A DNA stretch of 64,000 nt from positions 1 to 64,000 of the forward strand of contig CAUTAF010000005.1 of NCBI GenBank assembly GCA_963536495.1, written 5' to 3'. Within the stretch, counting starts at the first letter, position 1, and each line of letters opens with the position of its first letter. Origin of the DNA: CAJPPJ01 sp963536495. GTDB lineage: Bacteria > Bacillota_I > Bacilli_A > RF39 > UBA660. The translations under genes were made by a program, and so were the position numbers. Under the pieces are notes generated by a model that was not told the origin of the DNA, ran no database searches, and saw only the letters and a list, made by a program, of their open reading frames with translations. This document shows, one piece after another, positions 60,462-64,000 of the stretch.

Positions 60462-60475
60462 AGAGATTATTTTCT

Positions 60476-61033
60476 TTATTTTTTAAATATTTTATCCAAT
60501 ATTTCTTTAACATTTTCCATATTTTCTTTTAAAGCTGTATCATTCAAAATCTTATCTTTGAAAACTTTGTTTCCTAAATCTAAAATTACTTTAATTTCAC
60601 CATTACCATTGTCTTTAATTTTATTAATAAAGTCTTCCATTCCTTTAAAAAGTTTTTCATCAGTAACATCTTCTTCTTTGTTTGTTTCTTCCTTTTCAGA
60701 TTTTGTTTCTATATTTTTTTCTTTTTCTTCTAAGTCTTCTAATTCTTTTGTATTTTCTTCATTTTCAAATTGTTTAATTAGTTGTTTATATCCTAATTCA
60801 TCAAGAACCTTTATTAACTTATTTTTATCTTTAACAAGATAATCTCCAAAATAAGCAATCTTACAACCTATAAGCAATCTTCCATTTTTTAAAGTATTTT
60901 CTCTAAATTCTAAAATCTCATAATCATTTTGAAAAGATTTTTCTACAAAACTTGCCACTTCTAAAAGGTTATCTTTTCTTATTTGTAAAACTTCTAATTC
61001 TTCCACTATTACTTTTTTTAATTTTTTTATCAT
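60476..61033 (-). CDS. hypothetical protein with phage GDYLV-type domain
   Basis: This 185-residue protein has KVIVEELEVLQIRKDNLLEVASFVEKSF at the start and IAYFGDYLVKDKNKLIKVLDELGYKQLI (core GDYLVKD, about residues 60-90). This matches a small domain frequent in phage proteins and also seen in 51296-51829 (GDYLILENN) and 61185-61766 (GNYIVREK). A long Glu/Lys-rich linker follows, then a C-terminal helical segment (EDFINKIKDNGNGEIKVILDLGNKVF). Not a member of the tag family: it ends DKIFKK. Confidence 0.68.
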   Translation of the reverse strand: MIKKLKKVIVEELEVLQIRKDNLLEVASFVEKSFQNDYEILEFRENTLKNGRLLIGCKIAYFGDYLVKDKNKLIKVLDELGYKQLIKQFENEENTKELEDLEEKEKNIETKSEKEETNKEEDVTDEKLFKGMEDFINKIKDNGNGEIKVILDLGNKVFKDKILNDTALKENMENVKEILDKIFKK

Positions 61034-61058
61034 CTTTTACTCTCACTTCCTTATTCTA

Positions 61059-61181
61059 TTATTTTTCATTTTCGTGTAACATTTCAATTATTTTATTATT
61101 TATTTCTTCTACATCTACATCATCTTTTTCTAACTCTTTAATAAATTCTTTTAATTTTTCTTTTAATTCATTTCTTTCCAT
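61059..61181 (-). CDS. 40-residue helical protein
   Basis: A short ORF with ribosome site AAGGAAG, encoding MERNELKEKLKEFIKELEKD and continuing to HENEK. It is strongly charged and helical throughout. It fits exactly between the genes at 60476-61033 and 61185-61766, with 3 bp to the upstream stop, and has the same codon style. It is therefore likely to be a real small gene. Confidence 0.6.
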   Translation of the reverse strand: MERNELKEKLKEFIKELEKDDVDVEEINNKIIEMLHENEK

Positions 61182-61184
61182 ATT

Positions 61185-61766
61185 TTACACTTCCTTTTCT
61201 TTATATTTTTCTAAAAAATCTTTTTCATTAAATACTTCAAAATAATAATAATTTCCTGTTTTTTCTCTTACAATATAATTTCCTAGATAGATTTTTTTAT
61301 TTTTTCTTTCGCTTTTAAAACCACCAAAATCTATCTCAAAAAAGCCTTTTTCTAAAAGTTCTTTCTTTTTTTCGTCAAAATTAACTCTATTTTTCTTTCC
61401 ACAAAAAATAAAAACATCATTAAGGTTATCTAATTCTACTTTAATAGCTTGATAAAATTTTTTGTGATAATCTTTAAATTCTTGAAAACTCATTTTTAAT
61501 TCTTCTAATCTTTTTAAAAACTCTTCATTTTTTAAATTTTCTTCCATCATTTCTTCATATTCTTTTGAAAAATAAGTTTTACTGCTGTTTTCTTCTCTTA
61601 ATTCTATATCCGTCCAATCATAACCAATATCATTGTAACGAACTAATGAAAAAGGCATTTTAAAATCCTTATCCATATTATTATCTTTTGTTTGTTTTGA
61701 TAAACATAAATTTGATAATTTTGAAACTAGCCTACCCATTCTTTTTATTAAACATAAATCTGACAT
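61185..61766 (-). CDS. hypothetical protein with GNYIV-type domain
   Basis: A 193-residue protein with basic N-terminus (RMGRLVSKLSNLCLSK), a middle helical segment (YEEMMEENLKNEEFLKRLEELKMSF cited by core EEFLKRLEELK) and a C-terminal beta domain with QAIKVELDNLNDVFIFCGKK and IYLGNYIVREKTGNYYYFEVF, comparable to the GDYLV domain of 60476-61033. It starts 1-2 bp after the stop of the upstream nuclease-like gene, with AGGTTGG inside that gene as ribosome site. Confidence 0.65.
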   Translation of the reverse strand: MSDLCLIKRMGRLVSKLSNLCLSKQTKDNNMDKDFKMPFSLVRYNDIGYDWTDIELREENSSKTYFSKEYEEMMEENLKNEEFLKRLEELKMSFQEFKDYHKKFYQAIKVELDNLNDVFIFCGKKNRVNFDEKKKELLEKGFFEIDFGGFKSERKNKKIYLGNYIVREKTGNYYYFEVFNEKDFLEKYKEKEV

Positions 61767-61767
61767 T

Positions 61768-62331
61768 TTAAAACCAACCTACCTTTTTTTCTTCTTTTTC
61801 TTCTCTTTTTCTATGAAACCAATATTTAAGATAACCTATTCTATAAATAATATTTAATTGTTTTTCATCTATTGGACTTGCTAAATTGTTATTTTTTGGA
61901 CTTTTATATTTTTTTAAAACCCACTCTTCACCTATAAGTTCATCATTTTTATTTGTCTTTTGGCAAATTTCAGCAACTAAAATTCCTGCATTTTCAGGTA
62001 CTAAATCTTTGATTTTATCTAATATATAATAGGGAACAGCATAATAGAAATTCTTTATATTTCCACTATGATTATGTTTCTTCTTGAAATCAGCTTTAAA
62101 ATCTGCAACTGATACTTTTATTTCAATTTCTCTTAGAAACATTTTTTTACTTACAGATAGTATATCACATTCGTGGTCAACAATCCTTACATATTTTTTA
62201 CCATAAATAGAAGTTTTATCTTCATAATAGCAACCATTCATACTATCAAATCTTGGTACTACAACTAGAGAAGATTTTTCAAAAAAATCATAAATTAATA
62301 GTTCCATTTGTTCAGTTGTTATTTTTTTCAT
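61768..62331 (-). CDS. MmcB-like PD-(D/E)XK nuclease-fold protein
   Basis: In this 187-residue protein, residues 53-72 read HECDILSVSKKMFLREIEIK, giving D56 and E70-x-K72 spaced as in PD-(D/E)XK nucleases. Then VSVADFKADFKKKH, NFYYAVP, and NAGILVAE follow, as in MmcB-family proteins known from phages and bacteria. The likely role is a restriction-like endonuclease fold in DNA repair or recombination; MmcB itself is poorly characterised. It overlaps the upstream gene by 20 bp. Confidence 0.75.
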   Translation of the reverse strand: MKKITTEQMELLIYDFFEKSSLVVVPRFDSMNGCYYEDKTSIYGKKYVRIVDHECDILSVSKKMFLREIEIKVSVADFKADFKKKHNHSGNIKNFYYAVPYYILDKIKDLVPENAGILVAEICQKTNKNDELIGEEWVLKKYKSPKNNNLASPIDEKQLNIIYRIGYLKYWFHRKREEKEEKKVGWF

Positions 62332-62869
62332 TTTCTATTCCTTTTTTCTTTTTCCAAAAATTATAATATTCTTTATATATATCATTCATTTCTATTTCAT
62401 ATATTCCACCAAAATTACAAAGTATTTCTAAAACATTTCTTAGTTTTAAATTAAAATCAACAATGCTTTCTATAAGTGCTAAAACCAATTCTGAATTAGA
62501 TGAATGAGTGTTATATCTATTATAGGAAAAATCATATAAAATATAGTCTATATCATCTAATGTTACTTGGCGTCTATATTCGGAAAAAAATGCTTTCATT
62601 TTATTTTCTAAAACAATATTTTTTTGCAAATTGTTATCGTAAAGATAATTCAAAAATTGTGCTAAACTTATTACTATTTCAGTCATTTTTGATATTCTAT
62701 CGTTTTTATTCTGATTTTTCAAATTGTAAAAATCTACTATTTTTTCAACAAGTTTCATTTTTAAATAAACAACATCTTTAAGATTTTTATTTTCTTCTGA
62801 TTTATCTAATTCTTTTTGTAATTCCATAATTTCAGTAAATTTTTCAGGAGTTTTATATTTTATTTTCAT
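62312..62869 (-). CDS. hypothetical helical protein
   Basis: This 185-residue, mainly helical protein is not recognised. It has a Lys/Glu-rich N-terminus (KFTEIMELQKELDKSEENK), a hydrophobic middle helix (TEIVISLAQFLNYLYDNN) and the end KKGIENEKNNN. I start at MKIKYK after AAAGGAAG; an ATG nine codons upstream lies within the previous gene. It overlaps the nuclease-like gene by 20 bp, so translation is coupled. Confidence 0.62.
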   Translation of the reverse strand: MKIKYKTPEKFTEIMELQKELDKSEENKNLKDVVYLKMKLVEKIVDFYNLKNQNKNDRISKMTEIVISLAQFLNYLYDNNLQKNIVLENKMKAFFSEYRRQVTLDDIDYILYDFSYNRYNTHSSNSELVLALIESIVDFNLKLRNVLEILCNFGGIYEIEMNDIYKEYYNFWKKKKGIENEKNNN

Positions 62870-62882
62870 AATGTCTTCCTTT

Positions 62883-63692
62883 CTATTCTTTCTCAATAGT
62901 AAAGGTTAGAGTTATCTTAGTACCTTTTCTTAATTTTTTACCATAAACATCTCCACCGAAATTTGTTTCAAATATTCCATTTTCATAAGCACTTACCATC
63001 AATTCACCATTTTTAGTAAAATAAAACTCTCTATTTGGAAACAATCTCATTAATTCTTCATAGAAAAATGAAATTTCTTCCTTGTCTGATTGCTTTAAGT
63101 AGACAACATTTTTCTTAAAACTTATGCTATTGTATCTCCCTATTTGAATATAATTAACTAAATAATTTTCTAAGCCTTTTACAAAATTAATTTTTTCTTC
63201 TTTTTGATTTAAAAAGCCATAATTATTTTTCTTAGCCAAATCATAGATTTTGGCTTTGATTTCTTCTAAATTTTTCTCTCTAAATTCTTTTAAAAACGAA
63301 TTATCTACTATTATTTCAACTTCAATAGTTTTAGTTTTTTCTTTAGCTTTTTCTTCTTCTTTGTTTTCAAATTTTTCGATAATAGAATTAAGTAAATTCC
63401 CATTTTCATCAACAACATCTTTATAAAGTCCTTTATTCAAAATATGATTTTCTGTTTTTTCAAAATATTCTTCAGCAATTTTTATATTTATTTCTTTTTG
63501 ATTTACAGCAAAAACTTCTAACTGATTTATTGCATTTTGATATTTAGCATTTTCTTTCATTTCTTCTTTTAAAAAAATTTTAGCATAAACAAAAAGTCCT
63601 ATAAAAAACAGCACCACAAATAATAATATAAAAAAACCAAATCTTTCAAGTGAATTATCTAATTCTTGTTCTTCTTTACTTAGCTTGTTCAT
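62883..63692 (-). CDS. single-pass membrane protein with large soluble domain
   Basis: A 269-residue protein with one N-terminal membrane segment (FGFFILLFVVLFFIGLFVYA, about residues 19-38). A helical stalk follows, then a Lys/Glu linker (EEEKAKEKTKTIEVEIIV), then a C-terminal mixed domain ending LTFTIEKE with a GGDVYGKKLRKGTKI turn. Orientation is probably N-in, with the large domain outside. Bitopic proteins of this form occur in conjugation machines, but I cannot assign it to a known one. It follows the partial membrane gene at the edge by 10 bp. Confidence 0.68.
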   Translation of the reverse strand: MNKLSKEEQELDNSLERFGFFILLFVVLFFIGLFVYAKIFLKEEMKENAKYQNAINQLEVFAVNQKEINIKIAEEYFEKTENHILNKGLYKDVVDENGNLLNSIIEKFENKEEEKAKEKTKTIEVEIIVDNSFLKEFREKNLEEIKAKIYDLAKKNNYGFLNQKEEKINFVKGLENYLVNYIQIGRYNSISFKKNVVYLKQSDKEEISFFYEELMRLFPNREFYFTKNGELMVSAYENGIFETNFGGDVYGKKLRKGTKITLTFTIEKE

Positions 63693-63702
63693 TTTTTTCC
63701 TT

Positions 63703-64000
63703 TCATTTCACAAGTTCTACTTTTTCTGTTTCAAAAGCCTCAAGAGTTAAAACTTTAAAATCTTTTTTTACTAAAGTATTTCTAAAAAGTTTAACTGATT
63801 TTTCTTTTTTGTTTACCTCTACTTCCATTAGTTCTATATTGCCTTTTTTTACATCAACAAGGATATATTCTTTTCCATTCCATTCTGTTATTTCTAATAA
63901 ATCTCTTTGAAAAGGTGAGTTTAATAGAAAAAATCTATGAGTTATCCCAAATATTTTATTTGAATTTAATCCAACAGTAACAAAAATAATTAAAACTAAA
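63703..64000 (-). CDS. partial membrane-anchored protein at the right edge
   Basis: The frame is open from the window edge to a TGA at 63703-63705. Visible residues begin LVLIIFVTVGLNSNKIFG, the end of a membrane segment. A soluble beta-rich part follows (EITEWNGKEYILVDVKKGNIELMEVEV, cited by core WNGKEYILVDV) and ends FETEKVELVK. The start is outside the window. It is the most upstream visible gene of the operon to 60476. Confidence 0.6.
   Translation of the reverse strand, partial: LVLIIFVTVGLNSNKIFGITHRFFLLNSPFQRDLLEITEWNGKEYILVDVKKGNIELMEVEVNKKEKSVKLFRNTLVKKDFKVLTLEAFETEKVELVK

Noticed and set aside
60476..64000. The right-hand operon as a type IV secretion cluster, because it holds membrane proteins
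   Set aside because: No VirB4, VirD4, relaxase or channel-protein motif is present; single-pass proteins alone are not evidence.

Overview
Organism and replicon. The window is extremely AT-rich, with lysine-, glutamate-, asparagine- and isoleucine-rich proteins. The IS605-type TnpB proteins resemble those common in low-GC anaerobes such as Fusobacterium, and also Clostridia; this is recalled similarity, not a search result. Every supportable gene lies on the minus strand. There are no tRNA or rRNA genes, no metabolic genes and no virion structural genes. The recognisable genes are typical of phages and conjugative elements: YopX-like proteins, a DUF1653 protein, an MmcB-like nuclease fold, a UvrD/PcrA/Rep-type helicase, a degenerate VirB11/TrbB-like ATPase, RNA-repair enzymes and solo TnpB elements. 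The best reading is a segment of a large extrachromosomal or integrative element (megaplasmid, conjugative element or jumbo phage). Which of these cannot be decided here.

Layout. 1-911 is a repeat-rich non-coding stretch: five perfect 13-bp repeats at the edge, a promoter facing off the left end, and hairpins. 912-18528 holds mostly small hypothetical genes in short operons, the VirB11-like gene, a HAD phosphatase of the RNA-repair-associated type, and TnpB copies 1 and 2. 18892-24911 holds two very large proteins, one a four-fold YdcK-like beta-helix. 25021-29986 holds a kinase-phosphatase-RNA ligase (Pnkp-like with a Trl1/Rnl1-like ligase) and membrane proteins. 29993-34873 holds TnpB copies 3 and 4 (4 is broken) among tandemly duplicated small genes. 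35127-51160 is one long run of giant paralogous proteins plus a small XRE-type regulator. 51296-54987 holds DUF1653, YopX-like and helicase genes. 55157-60313 holds four more members of the giant family. 60476-64000 holds small genes and membrane proteins that continue off the right edge.

The most unusual system. About fifteen otherwise different proteins (214 to 1158 residues) end in the same short acidic-hydrophobic C-terminal peptide, consensus [KR]-E-[IM]-[DE]-[FLM] at the very end, after a Lys/Glu-rich linker. Most also carry a recurring module of about 100 residues: [LI]-P-x-F-x-[VI]-[YF], then L-[YF]-[DN]-S, then K-G-E-E-[FY]-W-x-N-M, then [DN]-[IA]-K-[DS]-W, then a Y-x-x-Y. Some add N-terminal domains shared in pairs or triplets. 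This looks like an expanded modular family with a shared recruitment, packaging or delivery tag.

Regulation. Seven minus-strand promoters share one architecture: a 14-bp palindrome (consensus AGACAATATTGTCT), a gap of 7 bp (8 in one case), a TTGACA-like -35, a 17-bp spacer and an extended -10 TGGTATAAT. They precede the ordinary operons, while the giant-family operons have different, -35-poor promoters. The element therefore seems to have at least two regulons. Predicted functions rest on motif recognition by eye; no database search was possible.
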